A stretch of DNA of 19,995 bases from positions 1 to 19,995 of the forward strand of contig CAJMHR010000039.1 of NCBI GenBank assembly GCA_905213265.1. Direction: 5' to 3'. Positions 7,403 to 14,997 of the stretch are shown piece after piece; the first letter of the stretch is position 1; the number at the start of each line of letters is the position of its first letter. The notes below the pieces were generated by a model that was not told the origin of the DNA, made no database searches, and saw nothing but the letters and a program-made list of their open reading frames with translations. This stretch comes from an uncultured Collinsella sp. GTDB lineage: Bacteria > Actinomycetota > Coriobacteriia > Coriobacteriales > Coriobacteriaceae. Both the position numbers and the translations under genes were made by a program.

Positions 7403-8407
7403 CTATCCGCCAATTTGCGACATGCCGCGCTCGGTTCCGACCTTGTCGTGATGGTCGTCGGGCTTAGCACCCAACGCTTCCATAAGCACCGCGCGAATCG
7501 CATCGTCGCCACCGTCGCCGCGAAGCGCTGCACGCATATCGTATTCAACATCCGAGAACAGGCACGGACGAATCTTCCCATCGGCCGTCATACGCAAACG
7601 ATTGCACTCGCTGCAAAAATGGCGCGAAAGCGGGCTAATGAACCCAACCGTTCCCCGGGCGCCCGGAAACATGAAGTAGCGCGCGGGACCCCACCCTTTC
7701 GGCTTCTCATCGCCCGCCGCCACAAGCGTCGGCAAACCTTCGGCCTTAGCCCGCTCATTAATAACGTCGAACAGCTCTTCGCTCGGAATCACGTCCTCGC
7801 GGCCCCATCCGCACCCATGTGAACCAGCGCTTTCGCCTACAGGCATATATTCGATAAAGCGCATATGCAAAGGGCGATCGATCGTCATCTTCGCAAACGC
7901 CAGAAAATCCTGTCCCAGGCTGCGAACCGTTACGGCGTTCACCTTCACGGGGTCAAACCCCGTAGCGAGCGCGGCTTCGATTCCGTCGAGCGCCTCGTGC
8001 AGCTCGCCTCGACGCGTGATATAGCGAAACTGCTCAGGGTCAAGTGTATCAAGCGAAATATTCACGCGCGAAAGGCCCGCCGACGCGAGCTCTTCTGCGT
8101 ACTTCGGCAAAAGCACGCCGTTGGTGGTGAGGGAAACGTCATCGACACCGGGGGTCTCATGAATGGCGCGAACCAAGTCAACCGCACCCTTGCGCACCAA
8201 GGGCTCGCCGCCCGTCAAACGGAACCGTTTAATGCCCATGGTCGCCGCAACGCGAACCACACGCTCAATTTCCTCAAGGCTCAAAATATCGGAATGGCAC
8301 AGCGACGTCACGCCATCAGCCGGCATGCAATAGATGCAGCGGTAATTGCATCTGTCCGTCAGCGAGATGCGCATATAGTCGATCACGCGCCCGTGCGAAT
8401 CTTTCAT
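7403..8407 (-). CDS. moaA: GTP 3',8-cyclase MoaA (radical SAM)
   Basis: First step of molybdenum cofactor synthesis: radical rearrangement of GTP. 334 residues from ATG at 8407, with AAGGGGG upstream. The N-terminal radical SAM cluster motif is CNYRCIYC (Cys20, Cys24, Cys27). The GGEPL motif (66-70) and NISLDTL (116-122) follow. The C-terminal second cluster is Cys265, Cys268 and Cys282 in FCSECNRLRMTADG and IRPCLF. The protein ends in the conserved Gly-Gly (MSQIGG), which is needed for activity in this family. It is followed by the structured element and moaC, and preceded by modC with a promoter between. Confidence 0.97.
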   Translation of the reverse strand: MKDSHGRVIDYMRISLTDRCNYRCIYCMPADGVTSLCHSDILSLEEIERVVRVAATMGIKRFRLTGGEPLVRKGAVDLVRAIHETPGVDDVSLTTNGVLLPKYAEELASAGLSRVNISLDTLDPEQFRYITRRGELHEALDGIEAALATGFDPVKVNAVTVRSLGQDFLAFAKMTIDRPLHMRFIEYMPVGESAGSHGCGWGREDVIPSEELFDVINERAKAEGLPTLVAAGDEKPKGWGPARYFMFPGARGTVGFISPLSRHFCSECNRLRMTADGKIRPCLFSDVEYDMRAALRGDGGDDAIRAVLMEALGAKPDDHHDKVGTERGMSQIGG

Positions 8408-8466
8408 GAAGGCCCCCTTCGACGGATCGCGCGCCCCCACGCGCCACCCAGGCTATCTTTCCTGGA

Positions 8467-8472
8467 ATTATA
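8467..8472 (-). promoter_or_regulatory. -10 box of a likely moaA promoter
   Basis: A perfect TATAAT on the minus strand lies 59 bp upstream of the moaA start. No good -35 is present at 16-18 bp, so it may need an activator. Downstream, a small hairpin CCAGG/CCTGG lies near the expected transcription start. Confidence 0.45.
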
Positions 8473-8566
8473 CCCTCGCAAGAACAAAGAAACGCCGCCG
8501 CGACTTAATTCGGTCGACGTTTCAGCATGAAACAAACTCATATGTCACGAAATGCGTTCTGCTGCG

Positions 8567-9697
8567 CTATCGCGATACGAGGTACATGCTTTCCGTCGGT
8601 ATCTCGATAAGCAGCTCATCGCCCTCTTCAGGAAGCTCACTCGCAGCAACGGCCAACTTATCGACCTTCCATTGCAAATGGAGCTTTAAGAATTTCATCG
8701 ACTCGTCTTCTTCGGCAATGTCACGCTCGATTTGCTCATTGTGATCGTGATCGAGGAACGAGAGCATGACCGATCGCTCGAAGCGCGAATCGCTTACGCG
8801 GTCGGCGCGCATGCGAAAGACGTTTTCGCCCAAGCTGCTCGCACGCTTCAGGAAGAATGCGCGCACACCGAACCACCGCACATCGCGAGGCACGGGCTTC
8901 GTTGAGGCGAGCGTGATACCCCAATCGGGCAGATGCACGTGCGCATCGTCGACATACTCGGCAGGCGTCGTATTCTTACAGCCCGATAGCTTAATCGCGG
9001 CAAGGCTCTGCGGGTCATTGACGACGTTTTCTTTGGGCCCGATTTCCATAATATGTCCGGCCTCGACGACCGCAATGCGATCGCAGAAGCGGAACGCCTC
9101 GTCGATATCATGGCTCACATAGAGAATCGTCCCCTTGAATTGCTCGAACAAGCCGATGAGATTCTGTTCAAGCGAGCTTTTCAAATGCGAATCAAGCGCC
9201 GAAAACGGCTCATCGAGCATAAGAATCCCCGGCCGCGCCGCAAGCATGCGAGCAAGCGCCACGCGCTGCTGCTGCCCACCCGAAAGCTGCACGGGATAGC
9301 GCTTCTCCATCCCCAAAAGGCCAAAACGCTGCATCTGCTCACGAATCGCCTCTGCACGCTCGGCCGCGGTGACGCCCTTCGGCAGGCCCGCCGCCACGTT
9401 CTGTTCAATGGTCAAATTCGGAAACAGCATGTAATTCTGGAACAGCAACGCCGTTTTTCTCTGCTGGGGAGAAAGGTCGACCTTGGCCTTTTTGCCGGGC
9501 GCCTTGTCGAAAAACACCGTGTCGTTCACTATGATTTTGCCCGCATCGGGCTTTTCGATTCCTGCAATCGATCGCATCGTGAGCGACTTACCGCACCCCG
9601 ATGCGCCCAAAAGGCCAAGCGTTTCATCGCCGGCAGAAAACTGCTGGCTTAATTGGAAGCCCCTGAACTTCTTTTCGATATCTACCTCAAGACTCAA
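8567..9697 (-). CDS. modC: Molybdate ABC transporter ATP-binding protein ModC
   Basis: ATPase subunit that drives molybdate import through ModB. 376 residues from TTG at 9697; GAGAAAGG lies 7 bp upstream of it but only 1 bp from the other in-frame TTG (9703), so 9697 is preferred. Walker A GASGCGKS (31-38), Q-loop near LLFQNYMLFPN, signature LSGGQQQR (138-145), Walker B ILMLDEP (158-164) and the switch His in SHD (196) are all intact. The last 150 residues occupy the place of the regulatory TOBE/Mop region, but I cannot identify a molybdate-binding pattern by eye. It follows modB by about 80 bp in a modA-modB-modC order. Assignment to molybdate rather than another oxyanion rests on ModA/ModB and the surrounding genes. 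Confidence 0.9.
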   Translation of the reverse strand: MSLEVDIEKKFRGFQLSQQFSAGDETLGLLGASGCGKSLTMRSIAGIEKPDAGKIIVNDTVFFDKAPGKKAKVDLSPQQRKTALLFQNYMLFPNLTIEQNVAAGLPKGVTAAERAEAIREQMQRFGLLGMEKRYPVQLSGGQQQRVALARMLAARPGILMLDEPFSALDSHLKSSLEQNLIGLFEQFKGTILYVSHDIDEAFRFCDRIAVVEAGHIMEIGPKENVVNDPQSLAAIKLSGCKNTTPAEYVDDAHVHLPDWGITLASTKPVPRDVRWFGVRAFFLKRASSLGENVFRMRADRVSDSRFERSVMLSFLDHDHNEQIERDIAEEDESMKFLKLHLQWKVDKLAVAASELPEEGDELLIEIPTESMYLVSR

Positions 9698-9780
9698 AGC
9701 CAAGCCTTTCTCGCACTCATACTATGCCGCGCAATTGTCGCAGATGCGCCGCCGCGCGCCGCCGCATCAAAGCACCGCGC

Positions 9781-11205
9781 CTAATTCCCCTCGCGTTTGC
9801 GGTATTTCGTAGTTCGGCTGCTCCATAAATTGATGAACAAGATCACCACGAAGCTGAAAGCGATAATGACGGCGGTCCAGAACCACGCAACGGAATCGTT
9901 GCCATTCATCCATTCAAAGTAAATGGCGATAGGAATCGTGCGCGTAACACCCAGATAATTGCCGGCAAGGAACAAGGTGGCGCCGAATTCGCCCAGCGCG
10001 CGAGCGAACGAAAGTACGGCGCCCGCGGCAATGCTGCTCCATGAGAGCGGCAGCATCAAGCGAACGAAAATCTTCGCGTTGCTCCACCCCAACGTGCGCG
10101 CCGCATCGAGCATATTCGCGTCCAGGCTCTCGAATGCGCCCAAAGCGTTTCGATACATGAGCGGGAACGCCACCACCACAGCAGCAATAACGCATGCCGT
10201 GGGGCTGAAAATCAGAGGGAAGCCGACATCGATCCAGAACTGGCCAAACGCCGTATTGCGACCGCAGAGGTACAGAAGCAAAAAGCCGCATACCGTAGGA
10301 GGCAGCACCATGGGAATCGTGAAAATCACGTCGCAGATGTTTTTCGCACGCGGCGAGATATTGAGGCAGAAATAGGCTGCGAGCAGGCCCAAAACGAAGA
10401 TGAACACGATTGCGATACCCGTCGTGCGAAGCGACACCCACAAAGGGCTCCAATCCAAATTGGACAAGAACTCGCCAATAGCAGCGAAGCCTGTCGCCTG
10501 CTCTTCAATAACGACGTCGCCCTTCTGAGCGGGGCAACCAAAATCGGCGAACGAAGGCTTGAAATAATTTTCGTTCTCGCTGTCGGTCAAGTCGCTTCCG
10601 TCAACCCCGATAACGAACACGTACGTTTTGCCGGAAACCTCTTGGTCGAATTCGAAACGAACGGCACCTTTCTCAAATACCTTATCGCTCGTGAAATACC
10701 ACGTATCGAAACTGGAGAGAGCCTTCGATCCGGCCGCTTGCCCCGCATCGAGGGCCACAAACATCGCCTTGAGCGACGCCTGATCGGCAGGCGACGTCAA
10801 ATCGATGCCCAAATCCCTCGCATTTTTTTCAGGCACATAGGCGACCACATAATCGTCGCCCGCGACGAGCTGCGCACACGTTCCCGCATCGCGCCCAACC
10901 AAATACGAGTACCCGTGGTATTCACCATCGATGTCTCGATTCGTGCCTTTTTGGGCTCGGGAAAAATCGCCTATCGCAAAACTGCTGTTTTCCGCTTCGG
11001 CCGCGTCGCCGTTCTTCGAGATAGTCACGCCCGTTGTATCGACCGAAGAATCGGACGCGGCGGCGCTCGAAGCCGTGCTCGGGACATTCGGCGTATCCAC
11101 ATCGCCAAGCGCGTCGTCGGCGAATGCGACGCCAAACGGAACCGCGACCGAAAGCGCGATTGCCGCCGCAGCAAGCCTTGCGAGAAGCGTCTTTGCCTTA
11201 TGCAT
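9781..11205 (-). CDS. modB: Molybdate ABC transporter permease ModB with a large extracytoplasmic N-terminal domain
   Basis: 474 residues from ATG at 11205, chosen because GGGGA lies 6 bp upstream; an ATG two codons earlier directly abuts that site. Residues 1-30 resemble a signal peptide or anchor (KAKTLLARLAAAAIALSVAV, then AFADD). Residues 31 to about 250 form a hydrophilic domain without hydrophobic segments and of no recognised family. The permease core (about 252-474) matches ordinary ModB in length, with hydrophobic segments near 260-280, 293-315, 328-350, 388-404 and 440-461. The ABC-binding EAA loop is DAARTLGWSNAKIF and following (367-386). Positive-inside logic puts the residues before the first core helix outside, which agrees with an extracytoplasmic N-domain. 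Ordinary ModB lacks this domain. Confidence 0.9.
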   Translation of the reverse strand: MHKAKTLLARLAAAAIALSVAVPFGVAFADDALGDVDTPNVPSTASSAAASDSSVDTTGVTISKNGDAAEAENSSFAIGDFSRAQKGTNRDIDGEYHGYSYLVGRDAGTCAQLVAGDDYVVAYVPEKNARDLGIDLTSPADQASLKAMFVALDAGQAAGSKALSSFDTWYFTSDKVFEKGAVRFEFDQEVSGKTYVFVIGVDGSDLTDSENENYFKPSFADFGCPAQKGDVVIEEQATGFAAIGEFLSNLDWSPLWVSLRTTGIAIVFIFVLGLLAAYFCLNISPRAKNICDVIFTIPMVLPPTVCGFLLLYLCGRNTAFGQFWIDVGFPLIFSPTACVIAAVVVAFPLMYRNALGAFESLDANMLDAARTLGWSNAKIFVRLMLPLSWSSIAAGAVLSFARALGEFGATLFLAGNYLGVTRTIPIAIYFEWMNGNDSVAWFWTAVIIAFSFVVILFINLWSSRTTKYRKREGN

Positions 11206-11225
11206 ATCCATTCCCCACTACGAAA

Positions 11226-11254
11226 GAGGATGGGCACATAATGCGCCCATCCTC
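11226..11254 (-). terminator. Hairpin between modA and modB
   Basis: Perfect 10-bp inverted repeat GAGGATGGGC (11226-11235) with its complement (11245-11254), 9-nt loop, then TTTCG on the minus strand. In the 88-bp modA-modB gap it could act as a partial terminator or RNA stabiliser, letting the binding protein be made in excess of the permease, as is common in ABC importer operons. Confidence 0.45.
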
Positions 11255-11293
11255 ATCACATGCTTTTCCGGCACGCAAGCTTTCAAGCGGCCA

Positions 11294-12190
11294 TTAAGCC
11301 AGCTCGAAGCCCCACTTCTGCCAAATTTCCTGAGCCTTCTCGCTGTTCTGGCACCAATCCAGGAACTCCTGGGTTGCTTCAACGTTCTTGCTCTGAGAGG
11401 TGATGGCGCCGGGGTACACGATGTTCTTGTGCGTGTCGGCAGGAACGGTACCAACGATTTCAACGCCACCAAAACGGTACACATCAGAAGTGTACACAAA
11501 CGCCACATCGACATCGCCAGACTGGGCATGCTTGCACACGTTGCCTACGGAAGTATCAAGAACAGGATTGTAGCCCTCGGCGAACGCGCCATTCTTGCCA
11601 GAAATGTCTTTGCCGGTCTTGCCCTCGTTATCGCCAGAGGGAACGTACACGCCAACCGTAGAAAGGGCCTGGTCGGCATAGTTGCCAGCAGGAACAGATT
11701 CGTCGCCGACGCAGAACGTGTACTTGCCATCGGCGATATCCTGCAGCGTGACGTCCTTAAGGCCGCTGCCTTCCTTGGAGACAATCACGAGGTCGTTCTT
11801 GAACATGTCGACGCGCGTACCCTCGTCAACGTAGCCCTCTTTGACCGCAGTGTCCATGGAGCCCTTCGAAGCGGAAATCAGCAGGTCGGCATAGGAGCCA
11901 GCGCCGAGCATTTCATTCAGCTCGCCCGAGGACTTGTACTGCGTGTCGGCAAACGTGACATTGCTGTGGCCATCCTCGATGTAGGCAGCCTGAACTTCTT
12001 CCATCGCCTTGGAGAGCGAATTCGCCGCAAAAACCTGCAGCTCTACCGGTTCGGCCGTGGTTTCAGTTGTTGCCTTCTCGTCGGTCGCTTCTTCAGATTT
12101 CTGCTCAGACGAGCAGCCCACCATCGCGACCATGGCCGCAAGGGCGGCGGCAAGCGCGAGAATAGAGAGTTTCTTCCATGCCTTAGCCAT
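11294..12190 (-). CDS. modA: Molybdate-binding lipoprotein ModA
   Basis: Captures molybdate outside the membrane and delivers it to ModBC. 298 residues; AGGGAAGGGAA lies upstream of the ATG. A lipoprotein signal ends at Cys26 (lipobox MVGC), as expected for a binding protein in a single-membrane bacterium. A Ser/Glu/Thr-rich linker follows, then the periplasmic-binding fold opening with LQVFAANSLSKAMEEV, a close match to the ModA N-terminus. Also typical are the ADLLISAS and DVAFVYTSD segments and the C-terminal helix NVEATQEFLDWCQ. It is the first gene of modABC and has its own promoter, divergent from the ModE-like gene. Tungstate or related oxyanions cannot be excluded as ligand. Confidence 0.93.
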   Translation of the reverse strand: MAKAWKKLSILALAAALAAMVAMVGCSSEQKSEEATDEKATTETTAEPVELQVFAANSLSKAMEEVQAAYIEDGHSNVTFADTQYKSSGELNEMLGAGSYADLLISASKGSMDTAVKEGYVDEGTRVDMFKNDLVIVSKEGSGLKDVTLQDIADGKYTFCVGDESVPAGNYADQALSTVGVYVPSGDNEGKTGKDISGKNGAFAEGYNPVLDTSVGNVCKHAQSGDVDVAFVYTSDVYRFGGVEIVGTVPADTHKNIVYPGAITSQSKNVEATQEFLDWCQNSEKAQEIWQKWGFELA

Positions 12191-12276
12191 GAAATTCCCT
12201 TCCCTCGATATACATGGGTCCCACCCGTCCCTTAAGTGGGCCCTTCTTCAGAAATACCCCATTGGTACGAGATGGT

Positions 12277-12284
12277 ACATAACG
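12277..12284. promoter_or_regulatory. Candidate ModE half-site in the modA promoter
   Basis: ACATAACG, preceded by T, matches one arm of the E. coli modA operator as I remember it (TACATAACG). It lies about 14-21 bp downstream of the predicted modA transcription start, a position suited to repression. The opposite arm is poorly conserved. The same CATAACGT appears at the moaE promoter. Confidence 0.4.
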
Positions 12285-12304
12285 TGACGTATTTCATGCG
12301 GTTT

Positions 12305-12333
12305 ATTCTCTATCGAGTATATTCTAATGTCAA
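12305..12333 (-). promoter_or_regulatory. Sigma70-type promoter of modABC
   Basis: On the minus strand a perfect TTGACA (12328-12333) is separated by 17 bp from GAGAAT (12305-12310). The start would be near 12298, leaving a leader of about 108 nt before modA. Confidence 0.6.
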
Positions 12334-12348
12334 GAAGTTATCCACAGT

Positions 12349-12377
12349 TTGAAATATTATTTTCACAGCGAAATAAA
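12349..12377 (+). promoter_or_regulatory. Possible upstream promoter of the ModE-like gene
   Basis: TTGAAA (12349-12354), 17-bp spacer, AATAAA (12372-12377). Its leader would be about 205 nt. A second candidate nearer the gene is TACAAT (12500-12505) with a weak CTTTCG 16 bp upstream; I cannot tell which is used. Confidence 0.35.
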
Positions 12378-12591
12378 GGCTCCACCTGGCAACCACGTCG
12401 CATGAACTTCACGGCCGCAAGCCGCAAAGCCCCATCGACCGCGCCTCGATTATTCAGCAGAAGCATAGTCTTCCCCTCTTTCGGACCTGCGCAAAGGCGT
12501 ACAATACATTCAAGCAGGCGTACGCGCCAACGCGCATTTCGCACCCACAAACTGCCCTGTCAAACAACACCGCACCGTCGAAGGGGCCACC

Positions 12592-12936
12592 ATGGTTACG
12601 CTCGATGATATTTCTCCCCACGTCAAACTCAGCATTGGCAACGATGAGGCCAATGCCGTTTTCGGCCGAGGCGTCGCCATGCTTTGCCGTGGCGTACGCG
12701 ACGATGGCTCGCTCAACAAAGCCGCCAAGAACATGGGCATGGCCTACAGCAAAGCCTGGCGAATCATGAAGCAAACCGAGGAAGCTTTCGGCTTTAACCT
12801 CATCAATCGCGACGGCGCACACGGGTCGACGCTCACAAAGGAAGGAACGCTTCTCCTTTCCGCATTCGAGCAACTTGAACGCGATGTCAGCACCTACGCC
12901 GAATGTCATTTGCCCGAAATCTTTAAAACGCTCTAA
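12592..12936 (+). CDS. ModE-like transcriptional regulator, DNA-binding domain only
   Basis: 114 residues with AAGGGG 7 bp upstream of the ATG. It matches the N-terminal winged-helix domain of ModE (LysR-type HTH): SLNKAAKNMGMAYSKAWRIM (35-54) is the helix-turn-helix, followed by FGFNLINRD and LTKEGTLLLSAFEQLE, as in ModE. Full ModE is about 260 residues with two Mop-type molybdate-binding domains; here the gene stops after the DNA-binding half, with a strong terminator next, so it is not a window or frameshift artefact. Divergent orientation to modA makes control of modABC likely. How it would sense molybdate is unclear; a separate Mop protein is not in the window. Confidence 0.85.
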   Translation: MVTLDDISPHVKLSIGNDEANAVFGRGVAMLCRGVRDDGSLNKAAKNMGMAYSKAWRIMKQTEEAFGFNLINRDGAHGSTLTKEGTLLLSAFEQLERDVSTYAECHLPEIFKTL

Positions 12937-12963
12937 CGACCGAGCACGATTCCCTTGAACACG

Positions 12964-13006
12964 ACGAGAGGGGAGGCGCTACAATCGCCTCCCCTCTCGT
13001 TTCTTT
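12964..13006 (+). terminator. Intrinsic terminator of the ModE-like gene
   Basis: Perfect 14-bp GC-rich stem (12965-12978 with 12986-12999, extended by one A-T pair), 7-nt loop, followed by TTTCTTT on the plus strand. It starts 28 bp after the stop codon. Confidence 0.9.
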
Positions 13007-13195
13007 ATACGTATTACACCAACTCAGCCAAGGGGCGAGATTGCTCAAATCGACGCCCGCTCGCAATGCCCACGCCAAGAAGACGTAATCCCGTTGCCTA
13101 CTTACGCAGAATCAAGCGCCTCATTCAGGCCGCCGTTCTTCCCAAGCAGGCCATCCATTCGGACGACCGCTGTCACCTATGCGACAATAGCGCGA

Positions 13196-14437
13196 CTACC
13201 TATCCCCTTCGGCCATGATGGTCGCCTCAATATGGGCAAGTTCTTCTGGGGTATTCACATTGATGAAGCACCCACGTTCAGGAACCGCTTCAGTTACCTC
13301 GGCCGACATAAACGGCCGCAAGTTCACCAAATCGAAAAAGTCCTTTGCACGAACGCAACCGCGGCTGAGCGCTTCATGCGTTGCCTCCAAGCAGGAATTC
13401 GTACGATACACCGCATGAAATGGCTCATATCCAAATTTATTGCATGGAACCACGGCATCAACGCGTTCGGAATGCGCCACGGCCGCCTCGGCAATCGCCA
13501 ATTGCGGCGAAGCGAACACCATATCGCATGCAATGACGGCAACAAGCGAATGGGACGCCGCTCCAAACGCCGTGGCCAACCCTTGAAGAGACCCGCGCTT
13601 CTCGAACGAATCGGGAACGAGCTTCAAAGGACACGGGATGTCCAAATCGTCCAAGAATCCAAGACGCGATGCCTCATTCGTCGTAACAATCAACTCGTCA
13701 GCCGCGCAGGCAACTCTCTCAACAATGCGCGTGAGAAGCGGCTCTCCCAAGAAGGGAACCGTCGCCTTGCTTTGTCCCATGCGACGTGATTCCCCACCCG
13801 CCTGAATGGCGACGGTAAGTTTCGGACGAACATAGACAGCCTGCAAGAAATCGGCAATTCCTTCAATATCCTCTAACGAAAACGAGGGCGTGCCCCTTCT
13901 TTTCGCCGCTGCATGCACGCTTTCCATATTGCTCACAACGGCGACTGGAGTCACGCCACGCACCGTACCGATTTCGCAGTATTCATCGGCGGCAGGAAGG
14001 TCGCGATCGTTTCCCGAACGCAGCACTTCAATCACATCAAGGCCGCTTTGACGAAAACCCTCGACGATCACCAAATCATGGTCTGGCATGCTCGAAACGA
14101 TATCGTCGCATTCAATTTCATGGTTGAGTTCGGTGATGCGCGCCATACGCGTCGGGGAAACCACAACCACATCTCGAGAACCGGCTTCGCGATGTCGATA
14201 CGAATCCTTTCCCGGCACGTCGATATCGAAATCACAATGGCCGTGATGCTTAATCGACCCGATATCAAACCCCCGCGAAACAAGCTCGGCAATCACACGA
14301 ACAAGCAATGTTGTTTTACCCGAGTTATGACGACCGACGAAAGCAACAGCTGGACTTGGACGATGAATGTGCCCATCGCGCCTCGCGCACTCCTCAGACG
14401 ATTCGCCCGAAGCTGCGCCCAATGAAACTTTATTCAT
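13196..14437 (-). CDS. MobB-MobA fusion: GTP-binding adaptor plus molybdenum cofactor guanylyltransferase
   Basis: 413 residues from ATG at 14437, which overlaps the end of the moaE-like gene (ATGAATAA) and so is probably translationally coupled; frames further upstream read through moaE. N-terminal part (about 29-200) is MobB: P-loop GRHNSGKT (35-42), IGSIKHHGH and the family signature GKDSYRHREAG (76-86). C-terminal part (about 206-413) is MobA, which transfers GMP from GTP to Mo-molybdopterin: IQAGGESRRMGQSKA (211-225), the metal-binding ACDMVF (303-308) and GCFINVNTPEEL (389-400). The usual GxDKA reads GQSKA. The fusion puts both late steps in one chain and implies a need for molybdopterin guanine dinucleotide enzymes. 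Confidence 0.93.
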   Translation of the reverse strand: MNKVSLGAASGESSEECARRDGHIHRPSPAVAFVGRHNSGKTTLLVRVIAELVSRGFDIGSIKHHGHCDFDIDVPGKDSYRHREAGSRDVVVVSPTRMARITELNHEIECDDIVSSMPDHDLVIVEGFRQSGLDVIEVLRSGNDRDLPAADEYCEIGTVRGVTPVAVVSNMESVHAAAKRRGTPSFSLEDIEGIADFLQAVYVRPKLTVAIQAGGESRRMGQSKATVPFLGEPLLTRIVERVACAADELIVTTNEASRLGFLDDLDIPCPLKLVPDSFEKRGSLQGLATAFGAASHSLVAVIACDMVFASPQLAIAEAAVAHSERVDAVVPCNKFGYEPFHAVYRTNSCLEATHEALSRGCVRAKDFFDLVNLRPFMSAEVTEAVPERGCFINVNTPEELAHIEATIMAEGDR

Positions 14438-14930
14438 AATTCTCGTGCTCAACAACAAGGTCATTCTTGATAACGCCAACAAGCTGCTGCAAAGCATCAA
14501 CAGCGTGCGGGCGAATATCCGCACCGATAAGAACATACATAATAGAGTCGCCGACGTTCAGCGTGCCTTCGTTAAGCCACACGCGAATATAGAAAACGCC
14601 GGGAAGCTTACGAGCAGCTTTCACAGCCTCGATCAAGCCATCGGTATTGTACGAGAAGTCGATTGTCGCAACCTTGCCAAGAGCCGCACCCTCAGCTGCT
14701 TCGGCGGCATTCGTCGCACGCACCTGAGCACGCGGCGTCTCTCGAACGATGCCATTATGGGTGAGATACATACCCACCATGGAAGCATTCGGATCTTGCT
14801 TCGCCTTATTGAGCCACGCGTCCATTGAAGGCTCAGCGCCGGCATCGATGCGCCAGCCGGGTCCCAAATCTACCGCAACATCAAAGCCTTGATCATTGCA
14901 AGCGATATCAGAAATGTCGTTCATCGTCAT
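14430..14930 (-). CDS. MoaE-like protein, divergent molybdopterin synthase large subunit
   Basis: 166 residues from ATG at 14930 with AAGGGGAG upstream; ATG at 14924 is an alternative. By-eye alignment to E. coli MoaE covers two segments: DPNASMVGMYLTHNGIVR (46-63) with the N-terminal VVTFTGKVR region, and a segment from about 109 to 166, including VGDSIMYVLIGADIR, with the HRIGELWPGDEIVFVGV and SAHR region. E. coli MoaE thiolates precursor Z using two lysines; here the first is kept (Lys155) but the second aligns with His162, the His of the HR pair is Ile139, and about 20 C-terminal residues are missing. It may be a diverged active form or a paralogue. It overlaps the mobB-mobA start and has its own promoter. 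Confidence 0.7.
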   Translation of the reverse strand: MTMNDISDIACNDQGFDVAVDLGPGWRIDAGAEPSMDAWLNKAKQDPNASMVGMYLTHNGIVRETPRAQVRATNAAEAAEGAALGKVATIDFSYNTDGLIEAVKAARKLPGVFYIRVWLNEGTLNVGDSIMYVLIGADIRPHAVDALQQLVGVIKNDLVVEHENYE

Positions 14931-14968
14931 GATCTCCCCTTTCCGCCCCTCATAGAGGCTTCATAACG

Positions 14969-14997
14969 TCTATAGGTCAATAATACCTAAATGACAA
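14969..14997 (-). promoter_or_regulatory. Sigma70-type promoter of the moaE-mobBA operon
   Basis: On the minus strand TTGTCA (14992-14997), 17-bp spacer, TATAGA (14969-14974). The start would be near 14962, giving a leader of about 32 nt. The plus-strand sequence CATAACGT (14962-14969) lies directly at the expected start site and repeats the motif at the modA promoter. Confidence 0.55.

Larger units (their letters stand above)
12191..12591. other. Divergent regulatory region between modA and the ModE-like gene
   Basis: 401 bp with no credible gene. Around 12300-12380 it is clearly AT-rich relative to its surroundings and holds back-to-back predicted promoters, a DnaA-box-like 9-mer TTATCCACA (12338-12346) and a candidate ModE half-site (12277-12284). 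Close to the latter are the direct repeats GGTAC (12264-12268 and 12274-12278). Confidence 0.6.

Noticed and set aside
10931..12235. 434-codon plus-strand frame
   Set aside because: Antisense across both modB and modA and their gap; no domain and no ribosome site.
12955..13195. Small plus-strand frame between the ModE-like gene and mobBA
   Set aside because: It begins inside the terminator stem and has no ribosome site. The gap holds only a weak imperfect hairpin (13033-13058).
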